This document shows positions 37,040 to 44,793 of a stretch of 64,000 bases of DNA, piece by piece. This DNA is from Nostocoides jenkinsii Ben 74 (GTDB taxonomy: Bacteria > Actinomycetota > Actinomycetes > Actinomycetales > Dermatophilaceae): the NCBI RefSeq assembly GCF_001046875.1, contig NZ_HF571038.1, positions 565,203 through 629,202 of the forward strand, read 5' to 3'. The stretch's first letter is position 1; each line of letters begins with the position of its first letter. Below the pieces are notes generated by a model that saw only the letters and a program-made list of their open reading frames with translations, searched no databases and was not told the origin of the DNA. A program made the translations under genes and the position numbers.

Positions 37040-37804
37040 CTAAGCGGACGGCTTCAGCGAGGCGCCCGCGTCTGCTTGCGCGTTGGCCTTGCTGATCCGG
37101 GTGATGAGGTCGTGCAACCCAGCACTCCCACCGCCCACCACCGCCCCGGTGACAGCCATCTCGAGGCACTTGACGACAAACTGAGTTTTGCCCAGGTTCT
37201 CCGCGAAGGTGACGCCGAGCGTGGTGAGAAAGTCCGCCTCCAGCCATCCACAGAGCACCATGCCGAACATCGCGGTCAGCCCGAATGTCAACGCTTTCCG
37301 CTCCGTCGTCTTCGCATCGACGACGGCTTGCTTCGTCGCTGCATCTTTGGCCGGGTCCGTGCCTTCCGCCGCGGGCTCGTCGCCCACCAGTGCATTCCGG
37401 GCGCTGACGAGCGCCTCGTCGCGAGCCTCCTTGGCCGCCCGCATACCCAGTCCGGGAATGGCGCGGGCTGGATCGAGAAGTCCGAGGAGCACCTCGGTGA
37501 ACCGCTCAGCCGCCTGGGCCACCACATAGAACAGGGCAAACGTTCCGACCCCGGCGACAGGCTTAAAGATGGGCCCGGACTCTGGGGTCCCAAACTGCCT
37601 GGCGGCGAAACAGGCACCGACGATGAACAACACGGACCCGATCGCGCCGGCTCCCCACCTGGGTTTCGGGCTCGCGCATTCATCCTTCGGTGCGGCCCCG
37701 GTCGGTGGGGACACAGGCGCATCCGCCAAATTGCGAATCGCCGACACGACGATCGCCGCTGCCGTCTCGCTCATCGCCGGTCGCGGCGCAAAGTAGATGG
37801 CCAT
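37040..37804 (-). CDS. Hypothetical membrane protein
   Basis: A 254-residue protein I do not recognise. The chosen start, MAIYFAPRPAMSETAAA, lies after a GAGAGTGAG stretch. Hydrophobic segments are near residues 50-68 (WGAGAIGSVLFIVGACFAA) and 80-95 (VGTFALFYVVAQAAE). A polar, Ala/Asp/Glu-rich middle (EALVSARNALVGDEPAAEG...) and two more apolar stretches (LTFGLTAMFGMVLCGW; AVTGAVVGGGSAGLHDLI) follow. It looks like a membrane protein with an internal charged loop. A large dyad and a direct repeat lie immediately upstream. Confidence 0.7.
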   Translation of the reverse strand: MAIYFAPRPAMSETAAAIVVSAIRNLADAPVSPPTGAAPKDECASPKPRWGAGAIGSVLFIVGACFAARQFGTPESGPIFKPVAGVGTFALFYVVAQAAERFTEVLLGLLDPARAIPGLGMRAAKEARDEALVSARNALVGDEPAAEGTDPAKDAATKQAVVDAKTTERKALTFGLTAMFGMVLCGWLEADFLTTLGVTFAENLGKTQFVVKCLEMAVTGAVVGGGSAGLHDLITRISKANAQADAGASLKPSA

Positions 37805-37813
37805 CCCAGAACT

Positions 37814-37858
37814 CACTCTCTTGTCAACGCCCCCGGGTTGAGGCATGGCAAGAGAGTG
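37814..37858. promoter_or_regulatory. Nested dyad upstream of the hypothetical membrane protein
   Basis: Perfect 10-bp arms CACTCTCTTG (37814-37823) and CAAGAGAGTG (37849-37858) directly followed inside by TCAAC/GTTGA (37824-37828, 37837-37841). It starts 10 bp upstream of the gene start. Likely an operator or a leader hairpin. Confidence 0.5.
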
Positions 37859-37867
37859 GCGCGCGCT

Positions 37868-37887
37868 ACTTAACGACCACTTAACGA
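37868..37887. repeat. Direct repeat ACTTAACGA x2 with 11-bp period
   Basis: ACTTAACGA occurs at 37868-37876 and 37879-37887. The spacing of one helical turn, upstream of the hypothetical gene and next to the dyad, is the pattern of a tandem regulator-binding site. Inference only. Confidence 0.4.
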
Positions 37888-37928
37888 GCGCCGGCACGAC
37901 CGCTCAGCAGGACTCCGTGCCGCAGGAC

Positions 37929-37969
37929 GCCCGGGCTGCCGGGTTTGGGTGGCTTTCCGGCGCTTTGGG
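37929..37969. repeat. Left half of a second palindromic repeat, split by the transposon
   Basis: Contains GTTTGGGTGGCTTTCCGGC (37943-37961), identical to the left arm of the intact copy at 36938. It ends with GCTTTGGG (37962-37969), the 8-bp target duplication; the element continues at 44794 after the insertion. Confidence 0.85.
37962..37969. repeat. 8-bp target-site duplication, left copy
   Basis: GCTTTGGG directly precedes the ISL3 terminus GGCT (37970-37973). The same 8 bp directly follow the outer right ISL3 terminus at 44786-44793. ISL3-family elements characteristically duplicate 8 bp. Confidence 0.85.
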
Positions 37970-37973
37970 GGCT

Positions 37974-38418
37974 TGTATGACTTAGAGGGCCTCCTGGTTG
38001 CAGGTGGTGGTCGCTACGGTGGCCGTGGGAGAAGGCTCCGGGTCGTGCCGCTTTTCGGCTGAGCGTTCGGGCTCGTGAAAGAGATCGACAGGCCCGGGGT
38101 CGGCTCTCCCGGCTGAGGTTGGCCCGGTTCAGGGAATTGGTGGCCGTGTCAGGGGCCCGCCCCGCGGATCCCCTGGGGCGGGGTAGGCACCGGATCACGC
38201 ACAAGCATGGGAACGCCTGCCGTGGTGTTCATCTGTGGCGGCTGGGTGGCAGCGGTTCGGGAGCTCGCCTCATCGCGGACGAGCCGGCGGATGACAGCGC
38301 CGGGGAAAGGACGCGAGGGTTCTCCCGCCGCTGTTGGCGAGCCCGATCCTCCAAGGTCACTGGCCGGTGGTCGTCGAGGAGCGGGTTCACGTTCATCGTT
38401 GCGAACGGAGGAACCCTC
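37974..38418 (+). ncRNA. IS110 left non-coding end, candidate bridge-RNA region
   Basis: 445 bp without a plausible gene between the element boundary and the transposase GTG. In IS110-group elements a structured bridge RNA is encoded in the left end and has two loops that guide target and donor recognition around a core dinucleotide. The stretch is GC-rich and self-complementary in places (GGGGCCCGCCCCGCGG near 38153). I could not assign guide loops by eye; GGCTCT, which matches the target GGCT-CT, occurs near 38103. Assigned from family knowledge, not from a recognised RNA. Confidence 0.5.
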
Positions 38419-39783
38419 GTGTCTATTCACGGTACCGATCCCGTCGCCGGTCTGTCGCCGGTGCGGGTGCAGGTCGGCATCGACGCCGCGGTGGTGGCCA
38501 ACCATCACGTGTGCGTCCGGGAGATCTTGCCGGACGGGCAGGTGCGCCTGTCCCGGTTCACCACGCCGCCGACCCTGGCCGGCCTCGACATGCTCATCGG
38601 ACGGTTGAGCGCCTATCCCGGCGTGGTCGCCGTTGCGGAGCCGACGTCGATGACGTGGCTCGCGCTCTCGATCGCGATGCGCCGCTCCGGCGGGGACCTG
38701 TCGCTGCTCGGGGCCCGGCACGCGGCCCGGCTGCGCGGGGCGATCATCGGCAAGGACAAGTCCGACGTCATCGACGCCGATGTGCTGGCCACCGCCGGGG
38801 AGGTCTTCACGCTGTCTCCGATGCGTCCACTGACCCCGCCGCAGCTGGCGCTGCGTCGGGCGGTGACCCGCCGCGGGAAGCTCGTCGTCGACGGCAACCG
38901 TGCCCGCCGTCGGTTGATCTCGTTGGCGCGGTGGGCATTTCCCGATGTGTGGTCCGCGTTCGCCGGCTCCCAGCCGACCGCGGTCGCGGTCCTGACCCGC
39001 TGGCCCGACCTGCGCGCCCTGGGCAGCGCCCGCCGCTCCACCCTCACCGGTGTCGTCGCAGCCCACACCCGAGGGGTGCCGGACGTGCCCGCCCGAGTCG
39101 AAGCGATCCGTGCCGCCGCCCGCGCCTGGACGGAGTTCTGGCAGGGGCACCTGGACCTGGACGCCCTGGCCTGGGAAGTGGCCGAGCACCTGCACGACAT
39201 GGCTGAAGCCGACCAGCGGATCGCTCGTGCGACCGCCCAGGCCACGCACTACTGGGCCGACCTGTACGGCGACGACCCGCTCTTGCTGTCGGTCCCGGGG
39301 ATGGGCCCGATGACCGCACCCGCCGTACGCGCGTTCCTCGGCGACGGCGGCGCGTTCACCACCGCCAAGGCGGCCGCCTCCTACGTGGGGATGAACCCCT
39401 CCACCTGGTCCTCCGGGACGGTGGTTCAGCCGTCGAGGGCGATCACCAAGGAAGGCCCCGCGGTGCTGCGGCTGGCGTTCTATCAGGCCGCCGGCGGCGC
39501 CCGTAAGAGCGACCCTCAGCTGGCCGCCTTCTATCGGCACCTGATGGTCGACCGCGGCCACAGCCACACCAAGGCCACCGTCGCTGTCGCGCGCAAGCTG
39601 ATCGAACGGACCTGGACGGTGCTGCACCGCGGCCAGCCCTACCAGCTCCGCGACGTCGACGGCACCCCGCTGACCCGAGTCCGGGCCAAGGAGATCGCCC
39701 GAACCTACGCCGTCCCACCCGAGGTCCGGGCCCGAGCCCGAGCACGCAGCGCGGCCACGCACCGCTCCAAGCTCACCCGCTGA
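38419..39783 (+). CDS. IS110-family transposase
   Basis: A 454-residue IS110 recombinase. The GTG start follows GGAGG by 6 bp. The RuvC-like DEDD domain shows Asp22 (VGIDAAV), Glu74 (AVAEPTS) and the Asp cluster 113-121 (GKDKSDVIDAD). The C-terminal Transposase_20 domain starts near VPGMGPMTAPAVRAFLG (292-308), and the conserved Ser-Gly of the second catalytic site is in NPSTWSSG (326-333). All key residues are present, so the enzyme looks intact. Long open frames on the opposite strand are GC-driven shadows. Confidence 0.95.
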   Translation: MSIHGTDPVAGLSPVRVQVGIDAAVVANHHVCVREILPDGQVRLSRFTTPPTLAGLDMLIGRLSAYPGVVAVAEPTSMTWLALSIAMRRSGGDLSLLGARHAARLRGAIIGKDKSDVIDADVLATAGEVFTLSPMRPLTPPQLALRRAVTRRGKLVVDGNRARRRLISLARWAFPDVWSAFAGSQPTAVAVLTRWPDLRALGSARRSTLTGVVAAHTRGVPDVPARVEAIRAAARAWTEFWQGHLDLDALAWEVAEHLHDMAEADQRIARATAQATHYWADLYGDDPLLLSVPGMGPMTAPAVRAFLGDGGAFTTAKAAASYVGMNPSTWSSGTVVQPSRAITKEGPAVLRLAFYQAAGGARKSDPQLAAFYRHLMVDRGHSHTKATVAVARKLIERTWTVLHRGQPYQLRDVDGTPLTRVRAKEIARTYAVPPEVRARARARSAATHRSKLTR

Positions 39784-39888
39784 CCTCACCCCGAGAAGCG
39801 ACCGAGGGACTCGTCACGCCAGGGCCCCTCGTCGATCACGCCTGCCCGAAGAATCCGCCCCCACGACCTTGACAACCAGTTAGGGAAT

Positions 39889-41388
39889 CTCTTCGAACTT
39901 AACCGGGCATCGCGTGGCAGATGATGGCTGTTTCCCGCCGGTGTTGGCGGGTGCAGGCCCAGCGTATGCGGCGTTCCTGGTTTCGGGTGTTGCGGAAGCC
40001 GAAGGCGTTACGACCTTCGTGTTTCCCGAGCCGGTTGTAGCCTTCGGAGCGGGCGTTGCTGTACCCAGTGGTCAGGCCGGCTTCGATTGCGGGCCACCAG
40101 GTTTCGACGGTTTCGGCGAGCCGGTGGACTTCGGGGATGTCGCAGCCTGCGGCTTGGTCGAAGAACCGCCACAGCCGGTGAGAGATCACGGACCGGTCCG
40201 GGACGGATGTGCCCGGTGTGGGGGCTAGGTCGAGCAGGTGGCGTAGGCGTTCTTTGACGGTGTAGGCGTGCAGGATCTCCACACCGACCTCGTCGGCGTC
40301 GAGCAGCTCGTTCCACATCCGCGCGAACGTCTCGGGGCGCAGGCGTTCATGGGCCGTCAGCAGCCGGCGCCGGTTGGCCCACTCCGGGTGGCGGGTCCGG
40401 CCCCGGCGGCCGCGCAACTCTCGGGTGGCGTGCTGGCGGACTTCGGTGAGCATGTCGTTCGCGAGGCGGACCAGGTGGAACCGGTCCGCCACCACGACCG
40501 CGTGCGGGAGCGCGAGGCGGATCGCGTTGGCGTAGCTGGCGGACAGGTCGATCGCCACGTGGGTGACGGCCTCTCGCCAGGCCTGGGGCTGGCCGGTCAG
40601 CCAGGCCGCCACACTCGCGGCGGTCCGGCCCTCAACGTGCGCCAACAACCCCGCGGTGCCGGCGGCATCGACGATCCCGGTCAACCAGCGATCCGCGACC
40701 AGCACCCACCGGCCGGTGGCCGGATCGCGAGCCCAGCGCCGCTTCCCACGGCTGATCTCATCGATCCCGAGCACGCTCACCGGCGGTGGCGGCGCGGTCA
40801 ACCACTCCTGCACGTGCGCCACGAACGCGGAATGCGCGATCGGCCACGACACCCCATAGAAATCACCGCCGGACTGCACGCACCGGAAGCTCTCGGCGAT
40901 CCCGGCGCCACACGCCGACCGCAGCCGGCATGTCAACCGTGACCGGGCCGGGATCGCTGGCACCGACTCGGTGAACGAGCCTCTCGGACAGGACGATTCG
41001 CGGCAACGCCACCGCGTCTTGGCCCACTCCAACACCACGGCGTCCTCGCCGTACGGGACATCCCGCGGGTGGGTGACCGCGTGTCCCTTCACCGAGGTCG
41101 AGACCACCCCACAGGTCGGGCACGCTGCCGCGCCCTCATCATCCGTGACCAGCCGCGCCAACCGCCGACCGCCCGGATCCTCCTCGACCTCGACGACCGC
41201 GACGCCCTCGATCCCCAACAACCGGGTCGCTGCCCGCGACCGCCCCGACGAATAGCGCATACTCGTGCTCAAGCCCGTGACCTCACCTTCGTGACCATGA
41301 ACTGCCTCAACAGCCATGATCACCGCAGGTCACGGGCCCACACGCGTCACCACGCCGAACCCGCCTGCCCGGTTAAGTTCGAAGAGCC
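39889..41388 (-). mobile_element. ISL3-family insertion sequence, copy 1 (outer end interrupted)
   Basis: 1,500 bp from CTCTTCGAACTTAACC to the terminal GAAGAGCC at 41388. Its first bases, GGCT, are at 37970-37973 beyond the IS110 insertion. The uninterrupted element is 1,502 bp with inverted repeats beginning GGCTCTTCGAACTTAACC. It is in the same orientation as copy 2 and encodes an identical transposase. Confidence 0.92.
39899..41323 (-). CDS. ISL3-family transposase, copy 1
   Basis: A 474-residue DDE transposase. The N-terminal zinc finger ligands are Cys68/71 (CPTCG) and Cys107/112 (CRESSC), followed by a helix-turn-helix region. The catalytic triad is Asp188 (LGIDEISR), Asp259 (VAIDLSASY) and Glu427 (NARSEGYNR). 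The last codons and the stop lie inside the inverted repeat, so the protein end and IS end overlap. The start MIMAVEAV could instead be the ATG at MAVEAV, or MRYSSGRS further in. Identical in protein to copy 2. Confidence 0.93.
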   Translation of the reverse strand: MIMAVEAVHGHEGEVTGLSTSMRYSSGRSRAATRLLGIEGVAVVEVEEDPGGRRLARLVTDDEGAAACPTCGVVSTSVKGHAVTHPRDVPYGEDAVVLEWAKTRWRCRESSCPRGSFTESVPAIPARSRLTCRLRSACGAGIAESFRCVQSGGDFYGVSWPIAHSAFVAHVQEWLTAPPPPVSVLGIDEISRGKRRWARDPATGRWVLVADRWLTGIVDAAGTAGLLAHVEGRTAASVAAWLTGQPQAWREAVTHVAIDLSASYANAIRLALPHAVVVADRFHLVRLANDMLTEVRQHATRELRGRRGRTRHPEWANRRRLLTAHERLRPETFARMWNELLDADEVGVEILHAYTVKERLRHLLDLAPTPGTSVPDRSVISHRLWRFFDQAAGCDIPEVHRLAETVETWWPAIEAGLTTGYSNARSEGYNRLGKHEGRNAFGFRNTRNQERRIRWACTRQHRRETAIICHAMPG

Positions 41389-41668
41389 CGATTGGGGGAC
41401 GTACGCCACGTCAGGTGGTCGTTGACGGGGTCCTAGCCTCCGTCTTTCACGGCGTTGCGGCTTGATGCGGTGAGGCGAGCGCTGGCGCGGGCTCCACCCT
41501 CGGCTCCCGCAAGCTCACCAACTACATCGCCGGAGCCTGCTCGAGACCGACTGCTTCTGACCACGAGTACGGACTCAATCCTGAAGAGCCAGCTAGGCCG
41601 CTGCTACACTCGCCCACGTGGAGGGTTGAGATTCACATCTTGGTACGCAGACTGTGAGAAGCAATCCC
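41389..41668. other. Passenger DNA upstream of the protease, with one arm of a direct repeat
   Basis: 280 bp between ISL3 copy 1 and the protease gene. No gene is recognised. It holds the left member (41541-41590, beginning TCGAGACCGACTGCTTC and ending GAAGAGCC) of an imperfect direct repeat whose partner lies after the protease at 43112-43155. A protease promoter must lie here; I see no clear -35/-10 pair. Confidence 0.5.
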
Positions 41669-43024
41669 ATGCTTCAGGTGGAGAGGGAGCAATTCTTGAA
41701 CTTGACCATGAAGGCTGCAGTCGGGGTTGTCACTGTTTCTCTCTTGGGGGGACTTCTTGCCTCGTCAACCCCTATCCTCGCCATGCCTGCACCCCCAGGC
41801 CATGCCCCGTCGACCGCTGACGGGATTGATCCCGCAATCGCAGACCAGGACAACGGGCTGGCTCTCGCGCGCGCACAGGGTCCGTTCCTGGCGATAATGG
41901 ACAAGGCGGCAGTCGTCGAAGGGTTTGGAGGCGCCTACTTCGACGGCGCCAGACCACATTTGAATGTGACTGACGCCTTCAACGAGGAGACCCTCAAACT
42001 CATTCTAGCCGAGTCGCCGCGCGGCTCGGAAGTCTTAATCCACAGGGTCACATGGACCGAGGCTGAACTCAACGCCGCAGCACGCATGATCGGCGATAAA
42101 TTTCCGCCTAGCCGTTCAACGTCTTTCAAGATCCCGCGTGTGAGTCTTGATACTCCGAAGAACCGACTCAGCGTCTACGTTGAAGGGGACGCATCCGAGG
42201 CGAGGGCTATGCTTGAAGATGTCGTTTCCTCGTCCATGATTGCAATCGTTCCAGCCAGCAATCTCCCATACATGTATGAAGCTGGAAGAACCGATGACGG
42301 CCCGCCCTTTTATGCCGGGAATGTATTGAGGAATGACACTCCAGATCAAGCCGGTGGCCACGCTCTCTGCAGTTCCTCTGCGGGCATGAAAATCGGGTCA
42401 ACCGAATATGTAATGACAGCTGCGCACTGCGACTTCGGGTCCGGGGAGTTGATTCGAGTCAACAACTTCTACGGGACCGCTCCATCACCCAGCATTGCTG
42501 GTACGTACCATGCGAAGGCATACTACGGCCCGAACAGCGCGAACAATGTGGATGCTATGCTCCTGCGGAGAAATTCCGTACCAAACCTTGTTACGAACAC
42601 TATGTGGTCCGGTTCACCGACTTCGACTTCTAGTCTACTCTATTCCACAAGTGCGGGATCAAATTATCTCGGCCGCGCGATCTGCTCGAATGGTGGATTT
42701 ACAGGGACTGTCTGTTCGATGAGCATTTCTGACCAAATCCCTTACCTTTACGGCGAGGGTAACATCAGGTGGAACCAACTGCTTTTCGCCGAGCGGCCTA
42801 ACGTCACGGTAGCGGGTTTTGGCGATAGTGGCGGTCCCGTGTACGGCTACCCTGAACAGGGCAGCTATTACGAAATCCTCGGGCCAATTCACGCGTTCAC
42901 GTCGAACGTGCAGGGCGGCTGGCAGTGCCCTGATGGCCCTCCTGGGAGGAAGTGTGGGGACGGTGTGGTCTGGAGTTCGCAGTCGGCCGCGCAAAGCAAA
43001 CTCGGCGCAACCATCGCGCCTTAA
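41669..43024 (+). CDS. Secreted trypsin-like (S1 family) serine protease with propeptide
   Basis: A 451-residue exported protease. The N-terminus MLQVEREQFLNLTMK is followed by a hydrophobic signal core (AAVGVVTVSLLGGLLAS) and an Ala-Met-Pro-Ala cleavage region near residue 40. Residues ~45-200 resemble a propeptide, with a VLIHRVTWTEAELNAA stretch. The chymotrypsin-fold triad is His253 (MTAAHC), Asp295 (NNVDAMLL) and Ser387 (GFGDSGGPV), with paired Cys. The start at 41669 has GAGAAG upstream; GTG 41654 and ATG 41708 are alternatives. The DNA is visibly less GC-rich than the neighbours and sits between two ISL3 copies, so it was probably acquired with the transposon. Confidence 0.88.
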   Translation: MLQVEREQFLNLTMKAAVGVVTVSLLGGLLASSTPILAMPAPPGHAPSTADGIDPAIADQDNGLALARAQGPFLAIMDKAAVVEGFGGAYFDGARPHLNVTDAFNEETLKLILAESPRGSEVLIHRVTWTEAELNAAARMIGDKFPPSRSTSFKIPRVSLDTPKNRLSVYVEGDASEARAMLEDVVSSSMIAIVPASNLPYMYEAGRTDDGPPFYAGNVLRNDTPDQAGGHALCSSSAGMKIGSTEYVMTAAHCDFGSGELIRVNNFYGTAPSPSIAGTYHAKAYYGPNSANNVDAMLLRRNSVPNLVTNTMWSGSPTSTSSLLYSTSAGSNYLGRAICSNGGFTGTVCSMSISDQIPYLYGEGNIRWNQLLFAERPNVTVAGFGDSGGPVYGYPEQGSYYEILGPIHAFTSNVQGGWQCPDGPPGRKCGDGVVWSSQSAAQSKLGATIAP

Positions 43025-43283
43025 GCGCGGGCCAGCTAAGCCAGTGCGGGTCGCCGAGCAGCGACCGCGCGACGCTCCGGTCTGCCCGGCACGACAACCA
43101 GCCGAGTAGTGTTCGAGACCGGCTGCTTCAGACCACGACTACATTGTGAAGAGCCCTCAAGGGAGTCCCCTGTCATTGAGCGAGGTGGCTGGCAGCGGAT
43201 GGCTCTCCAGCTTAGAGACTAAGCGCGTGGCCAGGCACCGTACTTGCGGCCCATGCCAATCGCGGGTAGCCCGGAAGTTAAGC
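43025..43283. other. Passenger DNA downstream of the protease, with repeat and 5S-like segment
   Basis: 259 bp without a gene. It contains the right arm (43112-43155) of the direct repeat flanking the protease. Directly against ISL3 copy 2 lies a segment (43227-43283) starting GTGGCCAGG and ending CCCGGAAGTTAAGC, which resembles the 5' half of a 5S rRNA gene cut off by the insertion. The resemblance is by eye only and the middle of the segment diverges. Confidence 0.4.
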
Positions 43284-44785
43284 GGCTCTTCGAACTTAAC
43301 CGGGCATCGCGTGGCAGATGATGGCTGTTTCCCGCCGGTGTTGGCGGGTGCAGGCCCAGCGTATGCGGCGTTCCTGGTTTCGGGTGTTGCGGAAGCCGAA
43401 GGCGTTACGACCTTCGTGTTTCCCGAGCCGGTTGTAGCCTTCGGAGCGGGCGTTGCTGTACCCAGTGGTCAGGCCGGCTTCGATTGCGGGCCACCAGGTT
43501 TCGACGGTTTCGGCGAGCCGGTGGACTTCGGGGATGTCGCAGCCTGCGGCTTGGTCGAAGAACCGCCACAGCCGGTGAGAGATCACGGACCGGTCCGGGA
43601 CGGATGTGCCCGGTGTGGGGGCTAGGTCGAGCAGGTGGCGTAGGCGTTCTTTGACGGTGTAGGCGTGCAGGATCTCCACACCGACCTCGTCGGCGTCGAG
43701 CAGCTCGTTCCACATCCGCGCGAACGTCTCGGGGCGCAGGCGTTCATGGGCCGTCAGCAGCCGGCGCCGGTTGGCCCACTCCGGGTGGCGGGTCCGGCCC
43801 CGGCGGCCGCGCAACTCTCGGGTGGCGTGCTGGCGGACTTCGGTGAGCATGTCGTTCGCGAGGCGGACCAGGTGGAACCGGTCCGCCACCACGACCGCGT
43901 GCGGGAGCGCGAGGCGGATCGCGTTGGCGTAGCTGGCGGACAGGTCGATCGCCACGTGGGTGACGGCCTCTCGCCAGGCCTGGGGCTGGCCGGTCAGCCA
44001 GGCCGCCACACTCGCGGCGGTCCGGCCCTCAACGTGCGCCAACAACCCCGCGGTGCCGGCGGCATCGACGATCCCGGTCAACCAGCGATCCGCGACCAGC
44101 ACCCACCGGCCGGTGGCCGGATCGCGAGCCCAGCGCCGCTTCCCACGGCTGATCTCATCGATCCCGAGCACGCTCACCGGCGGTGGCGGCGCGGTCAACC
44201 ACTCCTGCACGTGCGCCACGAACGCGGAATGCGCGATCGGCCACGACACCCCATAGAAATCACCGCCGGACTGCACGCACCGGAAGCTCTCGGCGATCCC
44301 GGCGCCACACGCCGACCGCAGCCGGCATGTCAACCGTGACCGGGCCGGGATCGCTGGCACCGACTCGGTGAACGAGCCTCTCGGACAGGACGATTCGCGG
44401 CAACGCCACCGCGTCTTGGCCCACTCCAACACCACGGCGTCCTCGCCGTACGGGACATCCCGCGGGTGGGTGACCGCGTGTCCCTTCACCGAGGTCGAGA
44501 CCACCCCACAGGTCGGGCACGCTGCCGCGCCCTCATCATCCGTGACCAGCCGCGCCAACCGCCGACCGCCCGGATCCTCCTCGACCTCGACGACCGCGAC
44601 GCCCTCGATCCCCAACAACCGGGTCGCTGCCCGCGACCGCCCCGACGAATAGCGCATACTCGTGCTCAAGCCCGTGACCTCACCTTCGTGACCATGAACT
44701 GCCTCAACAGCCATGATCACCGCAGGTCACGGGCCCACACGCGTCACCACGCCGAACCCGCCTGCCCGGTTAAGTTCGAAGAGCC
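43284..44785 (-). mobile_element. ISL3-family insertion sequence, copy 2 (complete)
   Basis: 1,502 bp with perfect terminal inverted repeats of at least 23 bp, beginning GGCTCTTCGAACTTAACC at 43284 and ending in the complement at 44785. The outer flank is GCTTTGGG (44786-44793), matching the left duplication at 37962. The inner flank AGTTAAGC does not match, which fits a composite rather than two independent insertions. Confidence 0.95.
43296..44720 (-). CDS. ISL3-family transposase, copy 2
   Basis: A 474-residue DDE transposase, residue-for-residue the same as copy 1, with the same zinc-finger cysteines (68, 71, 107, 112) and triad Asp188, Asp259, Glu427. The stop codon lies in the inverted repeat. 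With both inverted repeats intact, this copy looks able to move by itself. Confidence 0.95.
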   Translation of the reverse strand: MIMAVEAVHGHEGEVTGLSTSMRYSSGRSRAATRLLGIEGVAVVEVEEDPGGRRLARLVTDDEGAAACPTCGVVSTSVKGHAVTHPRDVPYGEDAVVLEWAKTRWRCRESSCPRGSFTESVPAIPARSRLTCRLRSACGAGIAESFRCVQSGGDFYGVSWPIAHSAFVAHVQEWLTAPPPPVSVLGIDEISRGKRRWARDPATGRWVLVADRWLTGIVDAAGTAGLLAHVEGRTAASVAAWLTGQPQAWREAVTHVAIDLSASYANAIRLALPHAVVVADRFHLVRLANDMLTEVRQHATRELRGRRGRTRHPEWANRRRLLTAHERLRPETFARMWNELLDADEVGVEILHAYTVKERLRHLLDLAPTPGTSVPDRSVISHRLWRFFDQAAGCDIPEVHRLAETVETWWPAIEAGLTTGYSNARSEGYNRLGKHEGRNAFGFRNTRNQERRIRWACTRQHRRETAIICHAMPG

Positions 44786-44793
44786 GCTTTGGG
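44786..44793. repeat. 8-bp target-site duplication, right copy
   Basis: GCTTTGGG directly after the outer right ISL3 terminus; identical to 37962-37969. Confidence 0.85.

Larger units (their letters stand above)
37974..39888 (+). mobile_element. IS110-family insertion sequence nested in the ISL3 left inverted repeat
   Basis: A 1,915-bp element without inverted repeats. Its boundaries follow from the interrupted ISL3 end: GG-CT at 37970-37973, the insertion, then CT-CTTCG from 39889, where the uninterrupted end (43284) reads GGCTCTTCG. The CT dinucleotide is thus present on both sides, as expected for the core dinucleotide of IS110 recombination. The element has a 445-bp left non-coding end, the transposase and a 105-bp right end. 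Confidence 0.85.
37970..44785. mobile_element. ISL3-family composite transposon carrying a protease gene, with nested IS110
   Basis: A 6,816-bp insertion in a palindromic repeat. The order is: 4 bp of the ISL3 left end, an IS110-family element, the rest of ISL3 copy 1, 1,895 bp of passenger DNA with a secreted trypsin-like protease gene, and ISL3 copy 2. The two ISL3 copies have the same orientation and encode identical proteins. GCTTTGGG flanks the whole insertion, while the inner ISL3 ends have unrelated flanks. This is what transposition of the complete composite as one unit would leave. Removing it rebuilds a repeat that aligns with the intact copy at 36925. The IS110 insertion splits the outer left inverted repeat, which may have fixed the element in place. 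Confidence 0.85.

Noticed and set aside
37961-37969. A 9-bp target duplication CGCTTTGGG
   Set aside because: The extra C on the right side belongs to the ISL3 terminus GAGCC; the duplication is 8 bp, as usual for ISL3.
38149-39789. 546-codon minus-strand frame opposite the IS110 transposase
   Set aside because: GC-rich shadow with no recognisable motif; the plus strand has all the IS110 catalytic residues.
43227-43283. Functional 5S rRNA gene
   Set aside because: Only a half-length, divergent segment is present, cut by ISL3; kept as a possible remnant.
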